Assembly (NCBI GenBank): GCA_017503015.1
Contig: JAFVTX010000016.1
Coordinates: forward strand, 1-56,325
DNA from: Fibrobacter sp.
GTDB taxonomy: Bacteria; Fibrobacterota; Fibrobacteria; Fibrobacterales; Fibrobacteraceae
Length of the DNA stretch: 56,325 nucleotides
Direction of reading: 5' to 3'
Part shown: piece by piece, positions 40,577-49,079 of the stretch
How the letters are laid out: every line of letters starts with the position of its first letter
Position numbering within the stretch: the first letter of the stretch is position 1
Position numbers and translations under genes: made by a program
Notes under the pieces: model-generated
Seen by the model: the letters and a program-made list of their open reading frames with translations, nothing else
Told to the model about the DNA's origin: nothing
The model's database searches: none

Positions 40577-42457
40577 TTAGCGTACCTCGTAAGTCTTGGT
40601 GGCTTTGAGAACCTTGCCGTTCTTCAAGACAACCTGGATGTTGATTTCTGTTTTTTTGCCGTATTCCAGTTCCACAGGGACGCTGAAGTTGAAATCTTGA
40701 ATGGACGGGGAATATTGTTCCAAAAGATTTTTGTTTCCGCTTGTGACAAGAACGCTCTTTATGTGGCTGATGTCATTTTCGGGAATTCCCTTGATAGAGA
40801 AAACTATTTCACGTTCAAATCTTCTGGACACTCCGTTGGGTGGAGGAGGTACGCGTAAGCGTTCCACGTTGCCCTTTCGAACATCTATATAGGCTGAGAT
40901 ATTCGGGTAACACCCTAGTTTCTTTCGAATTTCAGCCTTGTTTCCAGCCTGGTCACGGGCAATCCAGGCGTAATCGTGGAGTCCGGATTTGAGTTTGATA
41001 GTGGAGTAGGAATTCTTGTCGAAATAAGTCTCTTTAAGAGGAGTCCGGTCCATTTCGGTTGAGAGGATGACAATGTCGTCCTTGATGTTTGAAACAGAAA
41101 CGCTGGCTTCACAACGGATGGAATCGCTACGCTGGAAAATCAGTGCGGGCTTGTCTAAGTTTATAGCCTCGCAGCTCTTGTCAATCTCCAAATCCACTTT
41201 GACGGTCGCCTTGCCGGTTGCCCCGTTGAATTCAACAGTTGCGAACTTCTCGTTCCAGTTGCCCTTCTGGTCGCTGATGGTAATGGTATAGGTCCATTTT
41301 CCGTTTGCACTTAGGGGTACCAGGTTGGGGGAGGTGTGCTTGCCCAATTTTACAAACAGGGTTGCCGTAGAATCATCTGGGTTGAATTCGCCCTCGATGG
41401 TTGCCGCTCCCGTTTCGCAAATCTTGAGTGGCGAAGGCGTGGTTACCTGGAACGAAATCGCTGTCGTCTGACTTGCAGAATCCTTTACCGTTGTATCGGG
41501 CTGTTGCATATAGTAGGTCTTCAGGTCGGCACAGCCGAAGCTCACCTTTCCGCTGTAGCAGATAACGGGGAATTTCTTGTCACCAACGGCGCTGGGAGCC
41601 CAGTTGGGAGTGAACTGGACCATTTCTCCGGTAGATTCGATTCTCTCTCCGCCAAGTTCCACGCCTACACCGGCAGGGCAGGTTCCCTTGATGGCTACAC
41701 TCGGGGTATAGATGGTGTCGGGGAGGGCTTCGAAGGTGCACTTGAGGGAGTCTTTGGCGGCGGTCTGCTTGGCCTTGTACTCGTTATCCTTTGCCTGAAT
41801 CGCCTCTTTCAGTTTGTCTAGGGTCATGGTGGTATCGCTGAGCATGGCGTCGATTTCGTTCAAGAAATCCAGGTCACCCGAGGAGGATAGTTCCAAAACC
41901 AGAAAGTCGTCGCCGTTGGGGACGGCCGTTTGGCCTCCATTGATGCCTACCACCTTGCCGGACAAGTCGATTTCCAGGCGTCCGTTGCGGAGGGATGCGA
42001 TGGGAGTGCCCTTGGAGCTCATGCCGATGACACCGTCAGTTCCGCGGATGGCGGCCGTGGCGGTTCCGGTCTTGAATTTGAAGGAGCTCTCCTTGCTGGA
42101 CTGTTTCTGTACGTCAAAGCGGACCTTGCCGCTCTTGATGTCGGTCATGGCCGTCTGGACTCCGTCCTCGGACAGCAGTTGGGAGAATTCCACCAGGGAG
42201 TTCTCTTCTACCGAGATGGTACTGCCGTCGGGCAGGGCCACAATGGCCTGGGATTCTACCAGGGTCCTGATAACGTCTTTTTCTTTGACCTTCGCCCCTA
42301 CACGGAGAGGCACCCAGTTGCCTTCGGATTTCTTTTGGGTGGTCACGTCACCGATGACGGAACGGACCTTGCCCGAGGTGTTTTTGGCTGCATAGGAGAA
42401 CGGAACCGCCAACATGAGTGCGACGGCCACAAACTTAAAACGGCTTGAAAATGACAT
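40577..42457 (-). CDS. exported FecR-domain protein with Ig-like repeats
   Basis: A 626-residue protein with a signal peptide (to SYAA, about residue 23). Residues about 30-150 form a FecR domain (GKVRSVIGDVT, VIRTLVESQAIVALPDGSTISV, FKFKTGTATAAIRGTDGVIG). The remainder looks like three or more Ig-like beta-sandwich repeats with paired Cys and short Pro-rich linkers (RVPPPPNG). No TonB-receptor sigma factor genes are near, so it is not a classical FecR regulator; FecR domains also occur in secreted structural proteins. It is followed without any gap by the beta-helix/barrel protein, suggesting that the two work together at the surface. AGAGGGG precedes the ATG. Confidence 0.82.
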   Translation of the reverse strand: MSFSSRFKFVAVALMLAVPFSYAAKNTSGKVRSVIGDVTTQKKSEGNWVPLRVGAKVKEKDVIRTLVESQAIVALPDGSTISVEENSLVEFSQLLSEDGVQTAMTDIKSGKVRFDVQKQSSKESSFKFKTGTATAAIRGTDGVIGMSSKGTPIASLRNGRLEIDLSGKVVGINGGQTAVPNGDDFLVLELSSSGDLDFLNEIDAMLSDTTMTLDKLKEAIQAKDNEYKAKQTAAKDSLKCTFEALPDTIYTPSVAIKGTCPAGVGVELGGERIESTGEMVQFTPNWAPSAVGDKKFPVICYSGKVSFGCADLKTYYMQQPDTTVKDSASQTTAISFQVTTPSPLKICETGAATIEGEFNPDDSTATLFVKLGKHTSPNLVPLSANGKWTYTITISDQKGNWNEKFATVEFNGATGKATVKVDLEIDKSCEAINLDKPALIFQRSDSIRCEASVSVSNIKDDIVILSTEMDRTPLKETYFDKNSYSTIKLKSGLHDYAWIARDQAGNKAEIRKKLGCYPNISAYIDVRKGNVERLRVPPPPNGVSRRFEREIVFSIKGIPENDISHIKSVLVTSGNKNLLEQYSPSIQDFNFSVPVELEYGKKTEINIQVVLKNGKVLKATKTYEVR

Positions 42458-42508
42458 ATAGCCCCTCTTTCAAGATGTATTTTACATAATAAATATATTA
42501 TTTTTGGC

Positions 42509-42516
42509 TATATTGA
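42509..42516 (+). promoter_or_regulatory. -10-like element before the ybeY operon
   Basis: TATATTGA in the divergent region between the FecR gene and the 42572 gene; leader of about 50 nt with GAGGAACC as Shine-Dalgarno. Confidence 0.4.
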
Positions 42517-42571
42517 GAGAAAATTGTATTTTTTAGGGGCGAAAAATTGACCCTAATCACACGAGGAACCT

Positions 42572-42862
42572 ATGAGCGCAGAATTTGAAGAGCCTACCGT
42601 AGAAATGACCGATCCGGACACCGGCGAGCAGGTCATCAAGGAACTGGACAAGGCCATCCTTTCTAAGGGAGCCTGGCAGACCATGATGTTCCTTTGCCAG
42701 GAACGCAACGCCAAGACCGGCGAATTCGGCGAGCCCAAGGTCTACATCCGCCGTTACCAGAAGGTAGCAGGTGCTTTCAAGGCCCGCAGCAAGTTCAATA
42801 TCAGCGGAAAGGCTCAGGCCGAAGCCATTATTGAAAATCTTAAGAAGTGGTATAACATTTAA
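42572..42862 (+). CDS. small conserved-looking cytoplasmic protein upstream of ybeY
   Basis: A 96-residue acidic protein without signal or membrane segments: SKGAWQTMMFLCQERNAKTGEF then PKVYIRRYQK and SKFNISGKAQAEAIIENLKKW. I do not recognise a named family. It overlaps ybeY by one base (TAATG), which overlaps nothing else; the three genes 42572-44645 appear to be one operon, so a role in ribosome maturation or envelope ion balance is possible but unproven. Confidence 0.75.
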   Translation: MSAEFEEPTVEMTDPDTGEQVIKELDKAILSKGAWQTMMFLCQERNAKTGEFGEPKVYIRRYQKVAGAFKARSKFNISGKAQAEAIIENLKKWYNI

Positions 42863-43320
42863 TGCCTGACCCTGCCAGTAGTAAAAAGAGAAAATACAAG
42901 ATAGATTTCCTTTGTCAGGGGAGCATCAAGGCTTTCCCCTGGAAAGACAAGTTCGACAAGATGGCCCACCAGCTCCTGGACCAGGAGGGAACGGGGAACA
43001 ATGTAAACGTTGTCCTCTGCGACGACGATTTTGTCCGTGAAATGAACAAGTCCTACCGCGGGCTAGACAAGGTGACCGATGTGCTTTCCTATGAATGGCA
43101 CGAACCGGACCTTTTGGGCGAAATCTACATCGCCAAAGAACAGGTCAAGCGTCAAGCCCCCGAATACGGCAACAGCTTTTTCGCAGAACTCAAGCGGGTC
43201 ATTGTCCACGGACTTCTGCACCTGTCGGGCTATGACCACATCAAGGCGGCCGACCGCAAGGTCATGCGCAAGCGGGAATGCGAATTTCTGGGGCTGGACC
43301 CCTACAAGGAGAAATGCTGA
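42862..43320 (+). CDS. ybeY: rRNA maturation endoribonuclease YbeY
   Basis: A 152-residue UPF0054 protein. The zinc motif VHGLLHLSGYDH (three His) near the C-terminus is diagnostic; NKSYRGLDKVTDVLSYEW is the other conserved block. YbeY is needed for 16S rRNA 3' end maturation and ribosome quality control. It sits between the small gene upstream and corC, overlapping both by one base; the ybeY-corC neighbourhood is common in bacteria. Confidence 0.94.
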   Translation: MPDPASSKKRKYKIDFLCQGSIKAFPWKDKFDKMAHQLLDQEGTGNNVNVVLCDDDFVREMNKSYRGLDKVTDVLSYEWHEPDLLGEIYIAKEQVKRQAPEYGNSFFAELKRVIVHGLLHLSGYDHIKAADRKVMRKRECEFLGLDPYKEKC

Positions 43321-44645
43321 TGGATTCATCGGTACAGTGGGCAATTGCTTTTCTGGTAATTTTCCTGTTTGTTTCCTTTTCTTTTTCTTTAATCAAAACC
43401 GCGTTCAGCGGCATTTACGCCAAACGAGAGGCCAAGGATAGGGAAGGCCGCGAAGAGAAAGTGGCCGCCATCGTGGAGCATGACGGCTTCAACGAGACCA
43501 TCTCCATCGGCCGCATCTTCTGCAATGTGGGGAGTGGCGTTTTGGGCATTTACCTGTTCCAGATGGTTCCGTGGAACTGGGTGCACGAATTCAAGATGCT
43601 CGCTTTCTTGGCTTACCTTGTTGTGGCCTGCATCTGCATTTACACCATAACCGTCTTTTGCGCGAACCTTCTCGGCACCCTCAAGCCCGATACCTTGGCG
43701 GTGGTGCTGATTCCGCTCTTCAAGCTCATTCGCGTTCCTTTTGCGATTCCTGCCAAAGTCTGTCACGTTCTTTTTGTGGCGATTCTGAAGGGCCTGGGTT
43801 ACGATTCCAAGCTTAGCTTCCTCTCCGAAGAGCGGCGCGATGCCGTGCAGGCGGACCTTTCCGACAGCGAGGAAACCGATGCTGAAGGCCTCGAAAAAGA
43901 AGAACAGCAGATGATTCTCAACATCTTCGACTTCGTGGAGACTCCGGTCCGTGAAATCATGACTCCCCGTGTGGACATGTGCGCTATCGACGTGGAAACG
44001 CCCCTGGACGAACTTGTCAAGGTGTTGAACAGCGAACGCCATTCCCGCTTGCCGGTGTACAAGGATACCATCGACAATATAGTGGGAATCCTTTCCAACA
44101 GGGACTTTTTGGAATGGTACACCGAACACCGGGATGAGCCCTTCGATATCATGAAAATCGTGATGCCCCCCGTGTTCGTGCCTTACCACAAGAAGATAGA
44201 CGACCTGCTTACAGAACTCCGCAAGACCGGAAACCAGCTGGCCATCGTTGTGGACGAATACGGCGGCACGGCGGGCCTTGTGACCCTGGAAGACATCCTA
44301 GAAGAAATCGTGGGCGAAATCCGCGACGAAGACGACATGGACGAAGACGAAGATGTGCAACGCCTAAAAGACGGTCGCTACATCGTGGACCCACTCATGA
44401 CCCTTTCGGACTTGAGCGATGAACTGGGAATCGAGTTGGAACCGCCCGAGAATTCCCATGTGGAAACCCTTTCGGGCCTCATTCAGGCCACACTTGGCAT
44501 TATTCCGTCTCCGGGTGCCGAAGTCAAGATTCAGGGCTATACCTTCAGGGTGCTCAAGATGGATGGCACCCGCATGGAAAAGGTGATGCTGATTCTCCCT
44601 CCCGGTAAGGCCGGCCCAAAGACCCAGGCGCTGAAGAAGATTTAA
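43320..44645 (+). CDS. CorC/HlyC-family CBS-domain membrane protein
   Basis: A 441-residue protein starting at the TGATG overlap with ybeY. Residues 1-150: CNNM-type membrane domain with four hydrophobic segments. About 205-325: paired CBS domains, beginning [15 protein letters not shown], with [17 protein letters not shown] and [23 protein letters not shown]. About 350-440: CorC/HlyC C-terminal domain. Such proteins are linked to magnesium/cobalt efflux or tolerance; many are misnamed haemolysin. A terminator follows at 44667. Confidence 0.92.
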   Translation: MDSSVQWAIAFLVIFLFVSFSFSLIKTAFSGIYAKREAKDREGREEKVAAIVEHDGFNETISIGRIFCNVGSGVLGIYLFQMVPWNWVHEFKMLAFLAYLVVACICIYTITVFCANLLGTLKPDTLAVVLIPLFKLIRVPFAIPAKVCHVLFVAILKGLGYDSKLSFLSEERRDAVQADLSDSEETDAEGLEKEEQQMILNIFDFVETPVREIMTPRVDMCAIDVETPLDELVKVLNSERHSRLPVYKDTIDNIVGILSNRDFLEWYTEHRDEPFDIMKIVMPPVFVPYHKKIDDLLTELRKTGNQLAIVVDEYGGTAGLVTLEDILEEIVGEIRDEDDMDEDEDVQRLKDGRYIVDPLMTLSDLSDELGIELEPPENSHVETLSGLIQATLGIIPSPGAEVKIQGYTFRVLKMDGTRMEKVMLILPPGKAGPKTQALKKI

Positions 44646-44666
44646 TTCGATATTTTGCAAACAAAA

Positions 44667-44699
44667 CACCCCGCCACATTTGAGTGACGGGGCGTTTTT
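44667..44699 (+). terminator. terminator after corC-like gene
   Basis: CACCCCGCCAC, loop ATTTGA, GTGACGGGGCG, five Ts; two mismatches in an 11-bp stem. Confidence 0.82.
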
Positions 44700-44705
44700 G
44701 TAAAG

Positions 44706-44733
44706 GGAGATCCCCGCCTTCGCGGGGATGACA
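44706..44733. repeat. GTCAT-type palindromic repeat
   Basis: GGAGATCCCCGCC, TTC, GCGGGGATGAC: inverted copy of the 10783 element. Confidence 0.8.
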
Positions 44734-44734
44734 T

Positions 44735-44795
44735 CCTCAAAGGCCGTAAGGCCGCGCTCATCGCTCAAAGCGACGAAGTCGCGACCTCATACCTC
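44735..44795. repeat. CTCAAAG...CGACCTCATACCTC repeat at the end of the PFOR gene
   Basis: CCTCAAAGGCCGTAAGGCCG and GCTCAAAGCGACGAAGTCGC, each with an internal small hairpin, then GACCTCATACCTC. Same unit as 15198. Confidence 0.78.
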
Positions 44796-44796
44796 T

Positions 44797-47700
44797 TTAC
44801 AGGCTAATCAACCCTTCGGTATCCTTGCTCATGGCGTCATAGAATGCGTAGCGGGCGTCAACTTCCTTCTGGAGGTCGTCGGCGAGCTTCTTGGCCACTT
44901 CCGGATTGCTACGGGTGAGCTGCTTGTAGCGGTTTTCGGTGTAGATGTATTCTGCAACCGGGATCGTCGGCTTCTTGGAGTCGAGGATAAGCGGGGCCTT
45001 TCCTTCGGCGGCGAGAGCCGGGTTGTAACGGAGCAGAGTCCAGTAACCGGAATCCACGGCCATCTTCTGGTGCTGAAGCTGGCTGTTGAGATCGAAACCG
45101 TGGTTGATGCAGGGGCAGTAGCAGATGATCAGCGACGGACCATTGTGTGCTTCTGCTTCCTGGAGAACCTTCAGGGCCTGAGCGTCGTTTGCGCCGAGGG
45201 CGATACGGCCCACGTAAACGTTCTTGTAGCTCATGGCGATAAGGCCGAGGTCCTTCTTGCCGGCGCGCTTACCAGCGGCAGCGAAGAGGGCGACGGCGCC
45301 ACGGTTCGTGGCCTTGGAAGCCTGTCCACCGGTGTTGGAGTACACTTCGGTATCGAGGACGCAGATGTTCACGTTTTCGCCGGTTGCCATCACGTGGTCG
45401 AGACCACCGTAACCGATGTCGTATGCCCAACCGTCACCACCGAAGATCCACACGGACTTCTTCACGAGGTAGTCGGCGAATTCGTCGCGGAGGCTGACGG
45501 ATGCTTCGTCGGTTGCACCGGCGAGAGCTGCCTTCAGGGCGGCGACGTTTTCACGCTGGGCCTTGATGCCGGCTTCGTCGTCCTGCTTCTGGGTCGTGAG
45601 CTTTTCCTTGAGTTCGGCAGGAACGTTCACGGCTTCGAGGAGGCTGAGAGCCTGCTTGGCATGCTTCGTGATAGCGAGACGCATACCGAGACCGAATTCA
45701 GCGTTGTCTTCGAAGAGGCTGTTGGCCCAAGCGGGACCGCGGCCTTCCTTGTTCTTTGCCCACGGAGTGGTCGGGAGGTTACCGCCGTAAATGGAGGAGC
45801 AACCCGTAGCGTTGGCAACGACCATGCGATCACCGAACAGCTGAGAAACGAGACGCACGTAAGCGGTTTCGCCGCAGCCTGCGCAGCTTCCGGAGAATTC
45901 GAACAGCGGTTCCAGGAGCATGGCCTGCTTGACGAGGCTCTTGTTGACCTTGGTGCGGTCGAATTCCGGGAGGTCGACGAAGAAGTCCCAGCACTTGCCT
46001 TCCTGAACCTTGATGGGTTCCTGCGGCACCATGTTGATGGCCTTCTTGGTTTCGTCGGTCTTGTCCTTACCGATACAGGCCTGCGTACAGACGCCGCAAC
46101 CCGTACAGTCGTAGCTGGACACGGAAATGGCGAACACCGGCTTTTCGGAACCTTCGAGCTTGAAGCCCTTGGCCGGAGTGTACTTGAAGCCTTCCGGAGC
46201 GTTCTTCACTGCGGATTCGTCAACGACCTTCACGCGGATGGCTGCATGCGGGCAGACCATAGCGCACTTGCCGCACTGCACGCAAGCGTCCGGATTCCAG
46301 GACGGGATGTTGAGGGCGAGGTCGCGCTTTTCGTATTTGGTGGTACCGGTCGGGAACACACCGTCGCAAGGCATCTTGGAGACCGGGAGCTGTTCGCCGT
46401 TGCCCTTGATGATTTCTGCGGTGACTTCGTTCACGAACTTCGGAGCGTTGCCGTGGATCGGAGCGCGGAATTCCTTGGTGCTGGTGACAGTAGCAGGAAC
46501 CTTGACTTCGAACAGGTTAGCAAGAGAGGCGTCGATAGCGTCCCAGTTCTTCTGGACCACTTCCTGACCCTTCTTGGCGTAGGTCTTTTCGGCGTACTTC
46601 TTGATGTACTTGATGGCGGTTTCGGCATCGAGCACGTTACCGAGCTTAGAGAAGAAGCAGGTCTGCATTACGGTGTTGATGCGGCGGCCCATGCCGGTCT
46701 TCGCGGCAACGGCGTAGGCGTCGATCACATACACCTTGAGGTGCTTCTTGATGATTTCTTCCTGCACCGGACGCGGGAAGGTATCCCACACGGTGTCGGC
46801 AGAATGCGGAGTATTCACGAGGAAGGTCGCGCCATCCTTCGCGTACTTCAGCATGTTCACGGATTCCAGGTGCGGAGTGTGGTGGCATGCCACGAAGTCG
46901 GCTTCGTTTTCGCCAATCAGGTACGGGGCGTCGATGATGCTCTTACCAAAGCGGAGGTGAGAGGTGGTCATGGAGCCGGACTTCTTGGAGTCGTAAACGA
47001 AGTAGCCCTGGGCGTAGTTGTCGGTTTCGTTACCGATAATCTTGATGGAGTTCTTGTTGGCACCCACTGTACCGTCGGAACCCAGACCGAAGAACATGGC
47101 CTGGAAGAAGTCGCTTTCCAGCTTGAAGTTCGGGTCGATGGTGAGGCTCGTGTGGCAAACGTCGTCGTTGATACCGACAGTGAAGCGAGCCTTCGGGTCG
47201 GCCTTGGCGAGTTCGTCGTAGATGGCCTTGACCATGGCCGGGGTGAATTCCTTGGAAGAGAGACCGTAGCGGCCGCCGATCATCTTCGGCATGGCCATCT
47301 TGCCTGCCATCACGGCTTCGCTGATTGCGGTCAGGGCGTCCTGGAAGAGCGGTTCGCCAGCGGAACCCGGTTCCTTGCAGCGGTCGAGGACGGCAATCTT
47401 CTTGACAGTCTTCGGGAGGGCTGCAACGACGGCTTCCATCGGGAACGGGCGGTACAGGCGAATGTTCACGAGACCGACCTTTTCGCCCTTGGAATTGAGG
47501 TACTTGACGGTGTCACCGATGGTGCAGGTCGAAGAACCCATGGAAATAATCACGCGGTCAGCGTCGGGTGCACCGACGTAATCCACGATGTGGTACTGAC
47601 GGCCAGTGTAGCTTGCGACCTTGTCCATGTACTTCTGGACAATTTCCGGAACCTTGGCGTAGAACGGGTTTACCGTTTCGCGGCCCTGGAAGTAAACGTC

Positions 47701-48366
47701 CGGGTTCTGTGCGGTACCGCGCATGGTCGGGCGGTCCGGGGTGAGGCAGCGCTGCCGGCATGCCTTCACGTACTTTTCGTCGATGACGTTACGGATAACG
47801 CCGTCTTCGAGAGCTTCGATCTTCATCACTTCGTGGGAGGTACGGAAACCGTCGAAGAAGTGCATAAACGGAACGCGGCTTTCGAGAGTGGAAGCGTGGG
47901 CCACGAGAGCGAGGTCCTGGCATTCCTGCACGCAGCTGGAGGCGAGCATGGCAAAGCCGGTCTGGCGGCAAGCCATCACGTCGGAGTGGTCACCGAAAAT
48001 AGAAAGGCCCTGCATGGCAAGGGCACGGGCAGTCACATGGAAGACCGTGGGGGTCAGTTCGCCCGCAATCTTGTACATGTTCGGGATCATCAAGAGAAGA
48101 CCCTGGGAAGCGGTGAAGGTCGTGGTCAAAGCACCGGCCTGGAGCGCTCCGTGAACGGTACCGGCAGCGCCACCTTCGGACTGCATTTCAAACACGCGGG
48201 GAACCTGTCCCCAAATATTCTTCTTGCCTGCAGCACTCCAGTTGTCGGCGTGCTCAGCCATAGGACTAGACGGTGTAATCGGGTAGATAGCCGCAACTTC
48301 GCTAACAGCAAATGCTACGCTAGCGGTGGCCTCGTTACCATCACACGCAATCATCTTTTTTGCCAT
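44797..48366 (-). CDS. nifJ: pyruvate:ferredoxin (flavodoxin) oxidoreductase
   Basis: An 1189-residue homodimer-type PFOR that oxidises pyruvate to acetyl-CoA and CO2 with reduction of ferredoxin. ATG 48366 (GGAGA eight bases upstream) is preferred to a TTG at 48378. Domain I: AIYPITPSSPMAEHAD; the central 2x[4Fe-4S] ferredoxin domain shows CVQCGKCAMVCPHAA and CTGCGVCTQACIG; the C-terminal TPP domain has GSCAGCGETAYV, FGGDGWAYDIGYGGLDH and NICVLDTEVYSNTGGQ. Length is typical. It is a central enzyme of fermentation in Fibrobacter. Strong codon bias explains the long open antisense frame opposite it. Confidence 0.97.
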   Translation of the reverse strand: MAKKMIACDGNEATASVAFAVSEVAAIYPITPSSPMAEHADNWSAAGKKNIWGQVPRVFEMQSEGGAAGTVHGALQAGALTTTFTASQGLLLMIPNMYKIAGELTPTVFHVTARALAMQGLSIFGDHSDVMACRQTGFAMLASSCVQECQDLALVAHASTLESRVPFMHFFDGFRTSHEVMKIEALEDGVIRNVIDEKYVKACRQRCLTPDRPTMRGTAQNPDVYFQGRETVNPFYAKVPEIVQKYMDKVASYTGRQYHIVDYVGAPDADRVIISMGSSTCTIGDTVKYLNSKGEKVGLVNIRLYRPFPMEAVVAALPKTVKKIAVLDRCKEPGSAGEPLFQDALTAISEAVMAGKMAMPKMIGGRYGLSSKEFTPAMVKAIYDELAKADPKARFTVGINDDVCHTSLTIDPNFKLESDFFQAMFFGLGSDGTVGANKNSIKIIGNETDNYAQGYFVYDSKKSGSMTTSHLRFGKSIIDAPYLIGENEADFVACHHTPHLESVNMLKYAKDGATFLVNTPHSADTVWDTFPRPVQEEIIKKHLKVYVIDAYAVAAKTGMGRRINTVMQTCFFSKLGNVLDAETAIKYIKKYAEKTYAKKGQEVVQKNWDAIDASLANLFEVKVPATVTSTKEFRAPIHGNAPKFVNEVTAEIIKGNGEQLPVSKMPCDGVFPTGTTKYEKRDLALNIPSWNPDACVQCGKCAMVCPHAAIRVKVVDESAVKNAPEGFKYTPAKGFKLEGSEKPVFAISVSSYDCTGCGVCTQACIGKDKTDETKKAINMVPQEPIKVQEGKCWDFFVDLPEFDRTKVNKSLVKQAMLLEPLFEFSGSCAGCGETAYVRLVSQLFGDRMVVANATGCSSIYGGNLPTTPWAKNKEGRGPAWANSLFEDNAEFGLGMRLAITKHAKQALSLLEAVNVPAELKEKLTTQKQDDEAGIKAQRENVAALKAALAGATDEASVSLRDEFADYLVKKSVWIFGGDGWAYDIGYGGLDHVMATGENVNICVLDTEVYSNTGGQASKATNRGAVALFAAAGKRAGKKDLGLIAMSYKNVYVGRIALGANDAQALKVLQEAEAHNGPSLIICYCPCINHGFDLNSQLQHQKMAVDSGYWTLLRYNPALAAEGKAPLILDSKKPTIPVAEYIYTENRYKQLTRSNPEVAKKLADDLQKEVDARYAFYDAMSKDTEGLISL

Positions 48367-48456
48367 GTGTGTCTCCAATTTTTAGGTTTTTTCGAAAAAA
48401 TCTGATTTAAGTGCACTTTCGGCCCATTTGGAGCCAAAAGCGAAAAATCCAAGATG

Positions 48457-48464
48457 AAAAATAT
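48457..48464 (-). promoter_or_regulatory. -10-like element of PFOR
   Basis: Minus-strand TATATTTT, giving a leader of about 84 nt that includes a TTTTGGCTCCAAA/GGGCC stem-like segment before the ATG at 48366. Confidence 0.45.
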
Positions 48465-48920
48465 AAAGATTGAGGGGACGGGGGGAAAAAAATTTGAAAA
48501 TTGACATTAATATAAGGTTTTTTTTAGATTGGGAAAAATGGTCTTTCGCTACGCTCAAGCCCCAACAGACCGGCTCGGTTATGCCAAACTTCGTTTGCCA
48601 GAACTCTCGCCTTGGGACTGTTGTCCCCCTCGCTCCTGCCCAATGTCATCCCCGCGCAGGCGGGGATCTCCCTTCGGCATCCGCTACCCCCTTTCCTAGG
48701 GCGGACAGCACTTAGGGGCTTTGCCCCTTAGTGCGCATGGCCACCAAGGTGGGGCCCGCCCCTAAAACCCCGTACGCAAGGTTTTTCTGAAAAAATACCC
48801 GCCGACCGTGTAAATTCTGCTTTACATTTTCCGTTCTACATCTTACACCTCACACCTCATACGTTCCTACTCAAGCGGATCCTCGCCTTCGCGAGGATGA
48901 CACCTCTTGAGACCAGCCTT

Positions 48921-48962
48921 ACTAAATCCTAGATCCTAATCCCTAGATCCTAATCCCTAGCT
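48921..48962. repeat. heptamer tandem array in the repeat-dense gap
   Basis: ACTAAAT, CCTAGAT, CCTAATC, CCTAGAT, CCTAATC, CCTAGCT: six units. Confidence 0.85.
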
Positions 48963-49030
48963 ACCTATCCCTTTGAACTGGATCCTTCGCGACTTCGTCG
49001 CTCTGGATGACACTTCTTGTCCCCTGCGGC

Positions 49031-49072
49031 CCTAATACCTAACCCCTAGCCCCTAGCCCCTAATTACTATAT
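49031..49072. repeat. heptamer tandem array containing the -10 of the ThiE-like gene
   Basis: CCTAATA, CCTAACC, CCTAGCC, CCTAGCC, CCTAATT, ACTATAT. The last unit overlaps TATATT (49068-49073), seven bases before the ATG at 49080. Confidence 0.88.
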
Positions 49073-49079
49073 TCTCCCC

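Larger units (their letters stand above)
48367..49079. other. repeat-dense intergenic region, no convincing gene
   Basis: About 710 nt between PFOR and the ThiE-like gene. It holds the PFOR leader (TATATTTT on the minus strand at 48464-48457), a TTGACA at 48501, GTCAT palindromes at 48645-48671, 48877-48902 and 48980-49012, an inverted repeat around CTTAGGGGCTTTGCCCCTTAG (about 48711-48731, written in part), a GTGGGGCCCGCCCC stretch, and two heptamer arrays. Open frames here are short and made of repeats. Confidence 0.7.

Noticed and set aside
40104-40580. Plus-strand frames rich in Ala/Gly or Gln/Arg opposite the Ala/Pro stalk of the large outer-membrane protein
   Set aside because: They are the reverse reading of a repetitive GC-rich coding region, open in several frames at once.
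44728-48405. An open frame of over 1200 codons on the plus strand, opposite the PFOR gene
   Set aside because: It lies wholly antisense to a clear PFOR. The sequence is His/Val/Gly/Asp-rich without domains; strong C-ending codon bias of the real gene removes stop codons from the opposite strand.
48470-48715. Possible 81-residue gene in the repeat-dense gap
   Set aside because: It is read from dispersed repeats (including the GTCAT palindrome), has no Shine-Dalgarno and no family-like features.
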